A stretch of DNA of 64,000 nt from contig NZ_CDBT01000008.1 of assembly GCF_000819765.1 (NCBI RefSeq), forward strand, positions 143,955-207,954, read 5' to 3'. Numbering within the stretch: the first letter of the stretch is position 1; each line of letters begins with the position of its first letter. The DNA comes from Aeromonas bivalvium (GTDB lineage Bacteria; Pseudomonadota; Gammaproteobacteria; Enterobacterales; Aeromonadaceae). The notes below the pieces were generated by a model. The model saw only the letters and a program-made list of their open reading frames with translations, ran no database searches and was not told the DNA's origin. Of the stretch, positions 42,950 to 52,339 are shown in pieces. Both the position numbers and the translations under genes were made by a program.

Positions 42950-43849
42950 ATGAACCTTCGCGATCTCGAATACCTGGTGGCGCTGGAAGAGGAGAAGCAT
43001 TTTCGCAAGGCGGCGGAGCGTTGCTTCGTCAGCCAGCCGACCCTGAGCGGTCAGCTGCGCAAGCTGGAGGACGAGCTGGGGGTGATCCTGATCGAGCGTA
43101 CCTCCCGCAAGGTGCTGTTCACCCCCGCCGGTGACGCCATGGCCGAGCAGGCCCGCAAGGTGCTGCGGGAGGCGCGCGAGCTCAAGAGCATAGGCCAGCA
43201 CTTCGCCGAACCCATGTCGGGGGAGATCCACATCGGCCTCATCCCCACGGTCGGCCCCTATCTGTTGCCCCACATCATCCAGGATCTGCGCGAACATTTT
43301 CCCAAACTCGAGTTCTACCTCTATGAGGAGCAGACCCAACTGCTGATGAAGCGGCTGGAGGAGGGGGAGCTGGACTGCGTGATCCTGGCGGAACTGGATG
43401 GCATGGATGGTTTCGGCTCTCTGCCGCTCTATGAGGAGCCCATGTGGTTGGCGGTGCCCAGGCAGCACCCTGAGGCCCAGGCCAAGGCGGTGCCGCTTGG
43501 CAATCTCAAGGGCAAGAAGCTGCTGATGCTGCAAGACGGCCACTGCCTGCGGGATCAGGCCATGGGGTTCTGTTTCGCCGCCGGCGTGGGGGAGGACGTG
43601 CGCTTCAAGGGCACCAGCCTGGAGACGCTGCGCAACATGGTGGCGGCGGGCAGCGGCATGACCCTGATCCCCCGGCTGGCGGTGCCTGCCCAGCGTGACG
43701 AGGGCGGGGTCAGCTATAGGCCCGTGGTCGATCCCGTGCCGGGGCGGGCCATCTCGCTGCTCTATCGCCACTATTCGGTGCGTCGCCCCTGCTTCAATGA
43801 GCTGGCGGCCCGCATCCGCACCCTGATGAAGGCACATCTGGCGTCTTGA
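42950..43849 (+). CDS. oxyR: hydrogen-peroxide-responsive regulator OxyR
   Basis: OxyR is a LysR-type activator of peroxide defence genes. This 299-residue protein aligns with E. coli OxyR from MNLRDLEYLVALEE onward. The redox cysteines fall at exactly Cys199 and Cys208 in LQDGHCLRDQAMGFCF; oxidation forms the activating disulfide. The DNA-binding helix is FVSQPTLSGQLRKLE, and GLIPTVGPYLLPHII is nearly identical to E. coli. The start at 42950 is set by this alignment; the in-frame upstream ATG would add an unrelated 21 residues. Confidence 0.95.
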   Translation: MNLRDLEYLVALEEEKHFRKAAERCFVSQPTLSGQLRKLEDELGVILIERTSRKVLFTPAGDAMAEQARKVLREARELKSIGQHFAEPMSGEIHIGLIPTVGPYLLPHIIQDLREHFPKLEFYLYEEQTQLLMKRLEEGELDCVILAELDGMDGFGSLPLYEEPMWLAVPRQHPEAQAKAVPLGNLKGKKLLMLQDGHCLRDQAMGFCFAAGVGEDVRFKGTSLETLRNMVAAGSGMTLIPRLAVPAQRDEGGVSYRPVVDPVPGRAISLLYRHYSVRRPCFNELAARIRTLMKAHLAS

Positions 43850-43864
43850 ACCCAGGGATCTGAT

Positions 43865-43900
43865 GCAAAAAAAAACCGGTGCCAGTGCGCCGGTTTTTTT
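43865..43900. terminator. bidirectional terminator between oxyR and mrcA
   Basis: AAAACCGG...CCGGTTTT stem with A and T runs on both sides, lying between convergent genes and serving both. Confidence 0.88.
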
Positions 43901-43929
43901 CATGGGCTCCTCGAGGGAGCCGCTTCGGA

Positions 43930-46452
43930 TCAGAACAGATCGTCGGTGGAGACGGGGCCCTCGCCATAGTAGCCGTCGCCATAGACGCGATTGCCGTCCG
44001 AGCTCGGGGTCGCATAGCGGGTCGGCTCCGTCCCTTCCTTGAAATACTCGGTGGTGGTGGCACCGCTGTGGGAGAGCAACCCGGTCTCGCCATCGATCGG
44101 CAGCTTGATGATGCCCTCGGGCACCGGCATCGGCTGCTCGGGCACCTTGTCGAGGGCCACCTTCATGAAGTCGATCCAGATGGGCTGCGCCGCGTTGCCG
44201 CCAAACTCGCCTCCCGCGGTCTGATCGCGGCCCATGTTCGGGTTGTAGGCGGCCCGGCCCAGGGCCCGCTGATGATTGTCAAACCCGATCCAGGCGGTCG
44301 CCACCAGATTCGGGGTATAGCCGGAGAACCAGGCATCCCGGGATTCGTTGGTGGTCCCTGTCTTGCCCGAGATGTCGCGGCGCTTGAGGTCGCGGGCCGC
44401 TCGCCAGCCGGTGCCCATCCAGCCCCGACCGCCCCAGATGGCGGTGGTCAGGGTGTCCGTGATGAGGAAGGCGCTCTGGGCGCTGATGGTCTGGGGCGCC
44501 AGATTGTTGGGAACAACGGGGTCGATGGCGCACTGGGCGCGCCAGTCACCGGGCACGTTGAGGTAGGCATCGGGGGCGTTCATGTCGGCGGCGGCCAGGG
44601 TGCCGCAACCACGGCAGGCGGCGGCCGGGTTGGCGGAGAACAGCGTCTTGTCGAAGCTGTCTTTCACCTCTGTGATGAAATAGGGGGTCACCTGATAGCC
44701 GCCATTGGCGAGCATGGCGAAGCCGCGCACCACCTCCAGCGGGGTGAACTCGGCAGCCCCGAGCGCAAGGGATTCATGGCGCTGTATGTGTTCGCGGGGG
44801 AAACCGAACCGGGTCAGGCCGTCGATATAGGTATCCAGCCCGATGGCCCGCATCAGCCGCACCGACATCACGTTCTTGGACTTGGCCAGACCGATGCGCA
44901 GGGGGGTCGGGCCATCATAGACGGCCGGGGAGTTCTTCGGCTGCCACATGGGGCCCTTGGCCGGGTCCCACTGGTTGATCGGCGCATCGTTGATGATGGA
45001 CGCCAGGGTATAGCCCTGCTCCAGAGCGGTGGCGTAGAGGAAGGGCTTGATGTTGGAGCCGATCTGGCGACGCGCCTGGTCGACCCGGTTGAACTTGGAC
45101 AACTCGAAGCTGAAGCCGCCCACCAGGCCCTCGATGGCACCATCGGCCGGGTTCATGGCGACCAGGGCTGCGTTGACGTCAGGGATCTGGGCCAGGATCA
45201 GGGTCTCACCCTGCTCGCGCACCCAGATCTGGGCACCCACTTTCAGCACATCCCTGGCGCTCTTGGGGGCATTGCCCTGGCGGGAGTCCGTGATGAAGGC
45301 GCGAGCCCACTTGATGCCATCCCAGTTCAGCTCGGCCTGCTTGCCGTTCTTGAGCACCAGGCTGGCACTCTTGTCCCCCAGCTTGGTCACCACGGCGGGG
45401 ATCAGGGGCGAGTAGGCAGGCTCCTTGTTGAGGTGTGCGACTATCTGGTTGTAGTCCCACTGGGGCTCCCCCTCCTTCCAGAGCTGGGCGCTCGGGCCAC
45501 GGTAGCCGTGACGGGTGTCGTAGGCGATGATGCCTTCCAGCAGGGCCTCCTTGGCGGCACGCTGGCGGTTGGCGGTGACTGTGGTGTAGACATGCAGCCC
45601 CATGGTGTAGGCATCTTCGCCGAACTGTTCCACCATCTTCTGGCGCACCATCTCGGCCAGATAGGGGGCGTGCAGTGTGGTCTCGGCGCCATGGTAGCGA
45701 GCCTTGATGGGCATCTTGCTGGCTTCGTCATACTGGGCCTGGGTGATCTTGCCGGTATCGAGCATGCGGCCCAGCACCACGTTGCGGCGGGCGAAGGCGC
45801 GCTCGGGGGAGCGAATGGGGTTGAGCATGGAGGGGGCCTTGGGCAGGCCCGCAATGATGGCGATCTCGTCCAGGGTGAGCTCGCTCACCTCCTTGCCGAA
45901 GTAGACCTGGGCGGCGGCGCCGACCCCGAATGAGCGATAGCCCAGGGGGATCTTGTTGAGATAGAGCGCCAGAATTTCGTCTTTGGTGAGGTTCTGTTCG
46001 ATACGCCAGGCGAGGAAAACCTCCTTCACCTTGCGCACTATGGTCTTCTCATTGGTCAGGAAGAAGTTGCGCGCCACCTGCTGGGTGATGGTACTGGCCC
46101 CCTGCTGGGGACGGCCAGAGACGGCCCAGACGGTGGCGGCCCGCAGGATCCCGATGGGGTCTATGCCGGGATGCTCGTAGAAACGGGCGTCTTCGGTGGC
46201 CAGCACCGCATCGATCATGGGCTGGGGGATCTCGTTCAACTGCAGCGGAATGCGACGGATTTCGCCAAACTGGGCGATCAATTCGCCGTCGCGGCTGTAC
46301 ACCTTCATGGGGGTGGCCAGTTTGACGTCGCGCAGGGCCGAGACATCCGGCAACTGGGGCTTGATGTAGAAATAGATGCCAATGAGGCTGGCGACACCCA
46401 GCACGGCACCCAGCATCATCACAATAAACAGGCGTACGAGCCATTTCAGCAT
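43930..46452 (-). CDS. mrcA: penicillin-binding protein 1A
   Basis: PBP1A is a bifunctional class A enzyme that polymerises and cross-links peptidoglycan. This 840-residue protein has a membrane anchor (residues 2-27), the glycosyltransferase domain with ATEDARFYEHPGID, GASTITQQVARNFFL and KVKEVFLAWRIEQ, an OB-like insert, and the transpeptidase with the active Ser in RQIGSNIKPFLYA (S-x-x-K), S-x-N and KTGTTNESRDAWF. The start at 46452 gives the usual MLKWLVRLFIV N-terminus. It is divergent from pilM, a conserved arrangement in gammaproteobacteria. Confidence 0.96.
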   Translation of the reverse strand: MLKWLVRLFIVMMLGAVLGVASLIGIYFYIKPQLPDVSALRDVKLATPMKVYSRDGELIAQFGEIRRIPLQLNEIPQPMIDAVLATEDARFYEHPGIDPIGILRAATVWAVSGRPQQGASTITQQVARNFFLTNEKTIVRKVKEVFLAWRIEQNLTKDEILALYLNKIPLGYRSFGVGAAAQVYFGKEVSELTLDEIAIIAGLPKAPSMLNPIRSPERAFARRNVVLGRMLDTGKITQAQYDEASKMPIKARYHGAETTLHAPYLAEMVRQKMVEQFGEDAYTMGLHVYTTVTANRQRAAKEALLEGIIAYDTRHGYRGPSAQLWKEGEPQWDYNQIVAHLNKEPAYSPLIPAVVTKLGDKSASLVLKNGKQAELNWDGIKWARAFITDSRQGNAPKSARDVLKVGAQIWVREQGETLILAQIPDVNAALVAMNPADGAIEGLVGGFSFELSKFNRVDQARRQIGSNIKPFLYATALEQGYTLASIINDAPINQWDPAKGPMWQPKNSPAVYDGPTPLRIGLAKSKNVMSVRLMRAIGLDTYIDGLTRFGFPREHIQRHESLALGAAEFTPLEVVRGFAMLANGGYQVTPYFITEVKDSFDKTLFSANPAAACRGCGTLAAADMNAPDAYLNVPGDWRAQCAIDPVVPNNLAPQTISAQSAFLITDTLTTAIWGGRGWMGTGWRAARDLKRRDISGKTGTTNESRDAWFSGYTPNLVATAWIGFDNHQRALGRAAYNPNMGRDQTAGGEFGGNAAQPIWIDFMKVALDKVPEQPMPVPEGIIKLPIDGETGLLSHSGATTTEYFKEGTEPTRYATPSSDGNRVYGDGYYGEGPVSTDDLF

Positions 46453-46738
46453 GGAAGAACTACCAATCGTCTTAAAATTAACCAAAGGGCGCAGAGTATA
46501 CCCCCACTGCCGACGAAAATTCGATATTTTCCGGTGGGGGAATGGCTGGGCAAAGAGCGCCCAGATTAGCATCCCGGGCTCTTTTCACCAAGCCGGGCCA
46601 GGATGACCATGATAGTCGCTATCTGGGAAGGATGTGTTATGGCACTGATAATTCAACCATTCTAACTGCACGCGACCCGCCATCTGGCGTTAGCTGTTCT
46701 ACAATCAATGCCAAAACCAGCAACGCATGGATGTGTAT
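46453..46738. other. divergent promoter region between mrcA and pilM
   Basis: This 286-bp gap contains an inverted repeat CCCCCAC...GTGGGGG (46501-46507 with 46534-46540) around an A+T-rich core. No ORF with RBS support lies here. It should hold the promoters for mrcA and for the pilus operon; I could not fix -35/-10 elements with confidence. Confidence 0.4.
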
Positions 46739-47797
46739 ATGGTTGGGCTATTCAAGAAAGGAACTCTGGTCCCCTTGATAGGAGTGGATTTTGGCAGCCA
46801 GTCCATCAAGGCGGTCACCCTCAACGGCTCTGCGGCCAAGCCCAGACTCGAATCCGTTGCCGACGTCGCCATGCCCAAGGGGGCATTGATCGACTATCAG
46901 GTGCAGGATATCGAGCGGGTCAGTCAATCCATCAAGACCCTCAAGCGTCAACTCATCGGCAGCAACCAGCAGGTCGCCACCGCCGTCACGGGTTCCAATG
47001 TGATCACCAAGGTGATCCTGGTGGATGGCCACCTCAGCGAGGGAGAGCTGGAGGCCCAGGTGCAGTTGCAGGCGGAGCAACTCATCTCCTATCCCCTGGA
47101 TGAAGTCAGCATGGACTTCGAGGTGCTGGCCGGCGCATCGGAAACGGATCGCCAGCGGGTATTGCTCAGCGCCGCCCGCACCGAGAGCGTCAATGGCCGG
47201 GTCAGTGCCCTGGCCGAAGCCGAGCTGACTACCCGGGTGGTGGATGTGGGGGCCCATGCCCTGGTGCGCGCCGTGCTGGCCTGCCAGCCCGATCTTGCCA
47301 GCCTGGACAAACCGGTGGCGGTCATCGACATAGGGGCCAGTGCCATGACCTTCGCCTCCTTGCAAAAAGGCGAGGTGACCTATTTTCGACTGCAAAACTT
47401 TGGTGGCGATCAGTACAGCCAGGCCATCTCCTCCTTTTATAACCTTCCCCTGGAAGAAGCCGAGCTCGCCAAGGTCCGGCAGCAGTTGCCCGCCGACCAT
47501 GAAATGGAGGTGCTGCAACCCTATTTGCAGAATCTGCTGCAACAGGTGCGCCGCAACATTCAGCTGTTTGCCAGTTCGTCGGGACAGCGGGAGCTGGCCA
47601 AGCTGGTGTTGACCGGAGGGGGCAGCCTGGTGGCCGGCCTGACCGAGGCGCTGCACCAGGAGCTCTCCCTGGAGGTATTGCACCCGGATCCCTTTGCCCT
47701 GTTTGGCCGTGGCGGCGATGAGAGCCGTGGTCATGGCGCCAAGTACATGACGGCGTTTGGTCTGGCCTTGCGGAGCTTCACCCCATGTCAAATATAA
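46739..47797 (+). CDS. pilM: type IV pilus assembly ATPase-like protein PilM
   Basis: PilM is an actin-fold cytoplasmic protein that binds the N-terminus of PilN and forms the inner-membrane alignment platform of the type IV pilus. The 352-residue protein opens MVGLFKKGTLVPLIGVDFGSQSIKAV, with nucleotide-binding blocks VDFGSQSIK, AVIDIGASAMTF and KLVLTGGGSLVAGL. ATG 46739 is chosen because PilM homologues begin here; ATG 46727 is possible but neither has a strong SD. It overlaps pilN by 13 bases. Confidence 0.93.
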   Translation: MVGLFKKGTLVPLIGVDFGSQSIKAVTLNGSAAKPRLESVADVAMPKGALIDYQVQDIERVSQSIKTLKRQLIGSNQQVATAVTGSNVITKVILVDGHLSEGELEAQVQLQAEQLISYPLDEVSMDFEVLAGASETDRQRVLLSAARTESVNGRVSALAEAELTTRVVDVGAHALVRAVLACQPDLASLDKPVAVIDIGASAMTFASLQKGEVTYFRLQNFGGDQYSQAISSFYNLPLEEAELAKVRQQLPADHEMEVLQPYLQNLLQQVRRNIQLFASSSGQRELAKLVLTGGGSLVAGLTEALHQELSLEVLHPDPFALFGRGGDESRGHGAKYMTAFGLALRSFTPCQI

Positions 47798-48357
47798 ACT
47801 TGCTGCCTTGGCGTGAAGCCAGGCAGAAGCGCGAGAAGGCGCAATTCGGGGTGCTGTTCGGGGTTTGTCTCGCGGTGACGGCCTCCCTGGGGTTTGCGGT
47901 GGACTGGTTCATCAACCAGCAGACAGCCAGCCAGCGGGAGGTGAATCAGCGCTTGGTGCGGGAGATGGTCACCCTGGATGCCCAGTTGGGCGAGATCCGT
48001 CTCATCAAGGAGAAGCGTCAGGGCCTGCTCGACCGGATGCAGCTCATCGAGCGGCTGCAGCAGAGACGCAACTTGCCGGTGCGCCTGTTCAACCAGTTGC
48101 CATTATTGGTTCCCAATGGGGTCTATCTCAACACACTGGCACTGAAGCATGATGTCATCGATGTAAACGGCAAGGCGGAAGCCTACGGCCGGGTGGCCAG
48201 CATGATGCGGCGCATCGATGGGGCTGGCTGGCTGGGATCATCGCGACTGAGCACCATTTTCGCCTCGGATGTGGCTCCCGTTGCTCTCAGCCAGTTCTCC
48301 ATGATGTTTCAGGTCACAGAGTCGCCGGTAGATGGGGCGGGAGGCAACAAGTCATGA
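47785..48357 (+). CDS. pilN: type IV pilus assembly protein PilN
   Basis: PilN is a bitopic inner-membrane protein. The first residues MSNINLLPWREARQKREK are the PilM-binding motif (INLLPWR). A membrane helix follows at about residues 22-42, then a periplasmic coiled coil and an alpha/beta domain that pairs with PilO. It has 190 residues. Start and stop overlap pilM (13 bases) and pilO (4 bases), so the five genes are translationally coupled. Confidence 0.95.
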   Translation: MSNINLLPWREARQKREKAQFGVLFGVCLAVTASLGFAVDWFINQQTASQREVNQRLVREMVTLDAQLGEIRLIKEKRQGLLDRMQLIERLQQRRNLPVRLFNQLPLLVPNGVYLNTLALKHDVIDVNGKAEAYGRVASMMRRIDGAGWLGSSRLSTIFASDVAPVALSQFSMMFQVTESPVDGAGGNKS

Positions 48358-48950
48358 ATCTGCAGCAATTCAACGATCTGGACCTGAACAACATAGGGGA
48401 CTGGCCCAAGGCGGCCAAGGTGGTGCTGATCCTGTTCGGCTGTGCCCTGCTTGCCGGCGCCATCTATTACTATGTGATCGCGGACTCCACGACCGCCCTG
48501 ACCCAGGAGCGCAACAAGGAGGGGGAGCTCAAGGCACAGTTCGAGAGCAAGGCCATGCTGGCGGCCAACTTGCCCGCCTACAAGACCCAGCTTACCGAAC
48601 TGGAACAACTGGTCGATACCCAGCTCAAGCAGTTGCCCAATACCCATGAAGTCGCCGGCCTGCTCGATGACATCAGCTTCATCGCGACCGACAACGGCCT
48701 CACCCTCAAGCGCATCCATTGGGAGCCCGAGACGCCCCATGAGTTTTCTACCGAGCTGCCGATGCGCATCGAGGTGGCCGGCAGCTACCACGAGATTGGC
48801 AAGTTCACCGCCGCCATGGCGGCCCTGCCGCGCATCGTCATCCTCGACTCCTTTACCCTGAGCCAGGGGAGGGGCAACGACATCATCGCCATGTCCATGC
48901 TGGCCAAGACCTACAAGTACAATGACAATGCCGGAGGGCAACAGAAATGA
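48354..48950 (+). CDS. pilO: type IV pilus assembly protein PilO
   Basis: PilO forms a heterodimer with PilN in the periplasm and links the platform to PilP. This 198-residue protein has a short cytoplasmic N-terminus (MNLQQFNDLDLNNIGDWPKAAK), a membrane helix at about 24-46, a coiled coil and a ferredoxin-like domain ending near residue 190. It overlaps pilN and pilP by four bases each (ATGA). Confidence 0.95.
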   Translation: MNLQQFNDLDLNNIGDWPKAAKVVLILFGCALLAGAIYYYVIADSTTALTQERNKEGELKAQFESKAMLAANLPAYKTQLTELEQLVDTQLKQLPNTHEVAGLLDDISFIATDNGLTLKRIHWEPETPHEFSTELPMRIEVAGSYHEIGKFTAAMAALPRIVILDSFTLSQGRGNDIIAMSMLAKTYKYNDNAGGQQK

Positions 48951-49474
48951 GACCCTTCATCGGATGTGGTCTCGCCCTCGTGCTGACCGCTTGCAACAAC
49001 CAGGAAAACCTGGATGGCTACCTCAGTGAGGTCAGGGCCAGGCCGCCAGTCGCCATAGAGCCGCTGCCCACCATCACGCCCTTCTCCCCCATGGGCTATG
49101 ATTCGAGCGACAAACGAAGCCCATTCATCGCACCCCAGCCGGAAAGTCGCGCCGGGGTGGAGCAAAAGCCCAAGGCCGGCTGTGCCCAGATCGTTGCCGA
49201 CAGACCCAAGGAGGTACTGGAAAACTATTCGCTGGCGAGCCTGGCCATGCAGGGCACCATGGGCCGTCAGGGGCAGTTGTGGGCGCTGATCCGCACGCCC
49301 GATGGCCAGTCGATGCGCATGGGACTGAATCATTACATGGGCCTGGATCAGGGCAGGATCATCCGGATCAGCAAGACGGCGGTCGATCTGCTGGAGACGA
49401 TACCCGACGGCAAGGGGTGTTGGGTGACGCGAGAGACCCAGTTGGTGATGGCAGGTCTCGAGGCAAAAAGATAA
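48947..49474 (+). CDS. pilP: type IV pilus assembly lipoprotein PilP
   Basis: PilP is an inner-membrane lipoprotein that connects the PilNO complex to the PilQ secretin. It has 175 residues with lipobox LTAC (Cys16), a flexible linker holding YLSEVRARPPVAIEPLP, and a beta domain with LASLAMQGTMGRQGQLWALI. The C-terminal codons and stop are partly duplicated in the 61-bp repeat that follows (49460-49547). Confidence 0.95.
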   Translation: MRPFIGCGLALVLTACNNQENLDGYLSEVRARPPVAIEPLPTITPFSPMGYDSSDKRSPFIAPQPESRAGVEQKPKAGCAQIVADRPKEVLENYSLASLAMQGTMGRQGQLWALIRTPDGQSMRMGLNHYMGLDQGRIIRISKTAVDLLETIPDGKGCWVTRETQLVMAGLEAKR

Positions 49475-49547
49475 TCAGGGATGAGCATGAGGTTCGCGGC
49501 CGGTAATGACCCATCTTCTTGAAGTAAAACGATAATCAGGGACGAGC
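49460..49547 (+). repeat. 61-bp-offset duplication of the pilP/pilQ junction
   Basis: Segments 49460-49486 and 49521-49547 match at 23 of 27 positions, sharing GATAATCAGGG and GAGC. The first covers the pilP stop and a pilQ-like ATG that opens a 13-residue mini-ORF (49481-49522); the second directly precedes the true pilQ start. No other operon junction here has such a gap. Confidence 0.7.
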
Positions 49548-49551
49548 GTCG

Positions 49552-51615
49552 ATGAGAACAACAATGGCGATACTTTTCAGGGTGGCTGCGCTGTTACTGG
49601 GCGCTGGCTTGCAGCTGGCATGGGCTATTCCGACCCTGCAGGAGGTCAAGGTCAACCCCCTGTTGGCCGGTGAACTCCTGCTGGAGCTCGGCTTCAGCGA
49701 ACCCGTCTCCGGGTTTACCGATCGCCTGGATTATCAACCGAACCAGCTGATGCTCAGCATCCCGGGGGCGGTAGGGGCACTCAAGGTCAACCCGCTGCCC
49801 ATCCAGCAGCAGGGGGTCGACAGCATCAAGGTCGATGGCAAGGGGACCGGGCTGGAGGTGCGGATCGCCCTGGACAGACTGATGCCCTATCAGGTGCGTC
49901 AGCAGGGCAACAAGCTGCTGGTCTCCCTCGGCGACAAGGCCTCCAAGCCTGAGCCGACCCCCGTCGCCAAGACCCCCATGGTCTCGCCCACCAGCAATGG
50001 CGTTCAGAGTGGTGCCTACTTCAACTCGGTCAAGGGGGTCGATTTTCGCCGGGGCAAGGATGGCCAGGGGGAATTTCTGGTGCGCCTGGACAACAGCTCG
50101 GCGGCCGTCGATGTCAGCAGTACCGGGCAGAAGGTGGTGGCCAAGTTTCATGGCACCCGGATCCCGGATGATTTGCTGAACATCATCAATGTGCTGGATT
50201 TTGCGACCCCTGTCTCCCAGATAGAGACGTTTCGCCAGGGCAATGACACCCGATTCGAACTGGCGGTGACCGGCCAGTTCGATTATCGCTACGATCAGGC
50301 GGACAAGCTTTTCATCATAGAGGTGAAGAAACGGGCACCGGTTGGCACGGCTGCCAGGCAGTACAAGGGCAAGCCCATCTCACTGAACTTCCAGGACATA
50401 CCGGTGCGCACCGTGTTGCAGCTCATCGCGGACTTCAACAACCTCAACCTGGTGACCACGGATTCGGTCTCAGGCAACATCACCCTGCGCCTCGATGGGG
50501 TGCCCTGGGAGCAGGCGCTCGACATCATCCTCAAGGTACGGGGGCTGGACAAGCGGCTCGATGACAACATATTGCTGGTGGCGCCGGCCGAAGAGATCGC
50601 CGCCCGCGAGAAGCAGCAGCTGGAGAGCCGCAATCAGGTGGCGGATCTCGCCCCCCTCTACACCGATTACCTGCAAATCAACTACGCCAAGGCGTCGGAA
50701 GTGGCGGCTCTGCTCTCCTCCGAGAGCACCAAGCTGCTCTCGGCCAAGGGTGCCGTGAGCGTGGATGAGCGCACCAATGTGCTGGTGGTGAAAGACACGG
50801 CGGAGGTCATCAGCAACATCAAGCGGATGCTGGACATCCTCGACATTCCGGTCAAGCAGGTGGTGATAGAGGCGAGGATGGTGACCATAGATGACGGCTT
50901 CGACGAGGCGCTCGGGGTGCGCTGGGGGGTCAGCAAGAACGATGGTCACGGCAACAGCACCTCGGGCACCATAGAGGGTAATGACAGTTCCAATGGCACA
51001 GGGGTGGCGGGGAGTGTCGAAGACAGGCTCAACGTCAATCTGCCGGTGACCAATGCCGCCGGCACCCTGGCCTTCCAGGTGGCCCGTCTCGCCAACGGCA
51101 CCCTGCTGGATCTCGAGCTCTCTGCACTGGAAAAAGAGAGCAAGGCGGAGATCATCGCGAGCCCGAGAGTCACCACGGCGAACCAGAAGCCGGCACTGAT
51201 CGAGCAGGGTACCGAGATCCCCTATGTGGAGTCCTCCTCCAGCGGCGCCACCTCGGTCACGTTCAAGAAGGCGGTGCTGAGCCTCAAGGTGACGCCGCAG
51301 ATCACCCCGGACAACAGGGTCATCCTGGACCTGACCGTGACCCAGGACACCAAGGGGGAGACGGTACCGACCGGTACCGGGGATGCGGTCTCCATCAATG
51401 CCCAGTCCATCACCACCCAGGTGCTGGTCAACAACGGGGAGACCCTGGTGCTGGGCGGCATCTATCAGCAGACCATCAAGAACGATGTCAGCAAGGTGCC
51501 GCTGTTGGGGGACATCCCGGGTCTTGGCGCCCTGTTTCGCAAGACCACCAGCGAGAACAAGAAGCGGGAACTGCTGATTTTCGTGACCCCGAGGATAGTT
51601 ACCGACAGCTTCTGA
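49552..51615 (+). CDS. pilQ: type IV pilus secretin PilQ
   Basis: PilQ forms the outer-membrane multimeric pore for the type IV pilus. This 687-residue protein has a signal peptide (residues 1-25), two AMIN domains (about 30-260; LTIPGAVGALK-like and LPxQ blocks) that bind peptidoglycan, an STN/N0 domain with ISLNFQDIPVRTVLQLIADFNNLN (residues about 280-303), an N1 domain and the secretin core with VPLLGDIPGLGALFR and the final RELLIFVTPRIV. The start at 49552 lies downstream of AGGGACGAG. It is last in pilMNOPQ. Confidence 0.95.
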   Translation: MRTTMAILFRVAALLLGAGLQLAWAIPTLQEVKVNPLLAGELLLELGFSEPVSGFTDRLDYQPNQLMLSIPGAVGALKVNPLPIQQQGVDSIKVDGKGTGLEVRIALDRLMPYQVRQQGNKLLVSLGDKASKPEPTPVAKTPMVSPTSNGVQSGAYFNSVKGVDFRRGKDGQGEFLVRLDNSSAAVDVSSTGQKVVAKFHGTRIPDDLLNIINVLDFATPVSQIETFRQGNDTRFELAVTGQFDYRYDQADKLFIIEVKKRAPVGTAARQYKGKPISLNFQDIPVRTVLQLIADFNNLNLVTTDSVSGNITLRLDGVPWEQALDIILKVRGLDKRLDDNILLVAPAEEIAAREKQQLESRNQVADLAPLYTDYLQINYAKASEVAALLSSESTKLLSAKGAVSVDERTNVLVVKDTAEVISNIKRMLDILDIPVKQVVIEARMVTIDDGFDEALGVRWGVSKNDGHGNSTSGTIEGNDSSNGTGVAGSVEDRLNVNLPVTNAAGTLAFQVARLANGTLLDLELSALEKESKAEIIASPRVTTANQKPALIEQGTEIPYVESSSSGATSVTFKKAVLSLKVTPQITPDNRVILDLTVTQDTKGETVPTGTGDAVSINAQSITTQVLVNNGETLVLGGIYQQTIKNDVSKVPLLGDIPGLGALFRKTTSENKKRELLIFVTPRIVTDSF

Positions 51616-51647
51616 ATGCTTTACATGTGAGGGTAAAACACATATAA

Positions 51648-51776
51648 CCTTACGCCCCAATGAGGCTGGGGCGTAAGGGCTGCGGTTGCCAGTCCCGATT
51701 TCTATTGAGATAATCCCCCTCCTGATCCATCGAAAGATAAGGTTCATAGGTACCCCGATCCATAGTTCATCGGGGT
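51648..51776. promoter_or_regulatory. two strong hairpins between pilQ and aroK
   Basis: CCTTACGCCCC pairs perfectly with GGGGCGTAAGG (51648-51658 with 51668-51678), and ACCCCGAT pairs with ATCGGGGT (51752-51759 with 51769-51776). Neither has a T-run directly after it. The first probably ends or protects the pilQ message; the second may be in the aroK leader. Confidence 0.55.
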
Positions 51777-51806
51777 CGTACAGTTTGTAATTACTAACGA
51801 AAAGAC

Positions 51807-52325
51807 ATGGCTGAGAAACGCAATATTTTCCTGATAGGTCCCATGGGTGCGGGCAAGAGCACCATAGGTAGACATCTGGCAGAACAACTGCATATGGAGT
51901 TTTTCGACTCAGATCATGAAATTGAGCGCCGCAGTGGTGCCGATATCAGCTGGGTGTTCGATGTTGAAGGCGAAGAAGGTTTCCGGATCCGCGAGGAGAA
52001 GGTGATCGGCGATCTGTCCGAGCAGCAAGGCATAGTGCTGGCAACGGGCGGCGGAGCAATCAAGAGCCGCGAGACCCGCAACAAGCTCTCTGCTCGCGGC
52101 ATCGTCGTTTACCTCGAAACCACCATAGAGAAGCAACTGGCGCGCACACAGAGAGACAAGCGCCGCCCGCTGCTGCAAACCGAAGAGCCGCCCCGCGAGG
52201 TATTGGAGCGTCTGGCGCAAGAGCGCAACGCCCTGTACGAGGAAGTGGCCGACTTTGTTATCCACACCGATGATCAGAGTGCTAAAGTCGTCGCCAATCA
52301 AATCGTCAAGCTGATCGGTATGTAA
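51807..52325 (+). CDS. aroK: shikimate kinase I
   Basis: AroK phosphorylates shikimate at the 3-OH, the fifth step towards chorismate. This 172-residue protein (E. coli 173) has the Walker A loop [17 protein letters not shown], the shikimate-binding [15 protein letters not shown] and GFRIREE, and the [13 protein letters not shown] loop. It precedes aroB by 14 bp, as in E. coli, where the two are co-transcribed with damX and dam. Confidence 0.97.
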   Translation: MAEKRNIFLIGPMGAGKSTIGRHLAEQLHMEFFDSDHEIERRSGADISWVFDVEGEEGFRIREEKVIGDLSEQQGIVLATGGGAIKSRETRNKLSARGIVVYLETTIEKQLARTQRDKRRPLLQTEEPPREVLERLAQERNALYEEVADFVIHTDDQSAKVVANQIVKLIGM

Positions 52326-52339
52326 TCTCGAGGACGTCC

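Noticed and set aside
43879..45933. 684-codon ORF antisense to mrcA
   Set aside because: Shadow of the PBP1A coding strand, which has intact transglycosylase and transpeptidase motifs.
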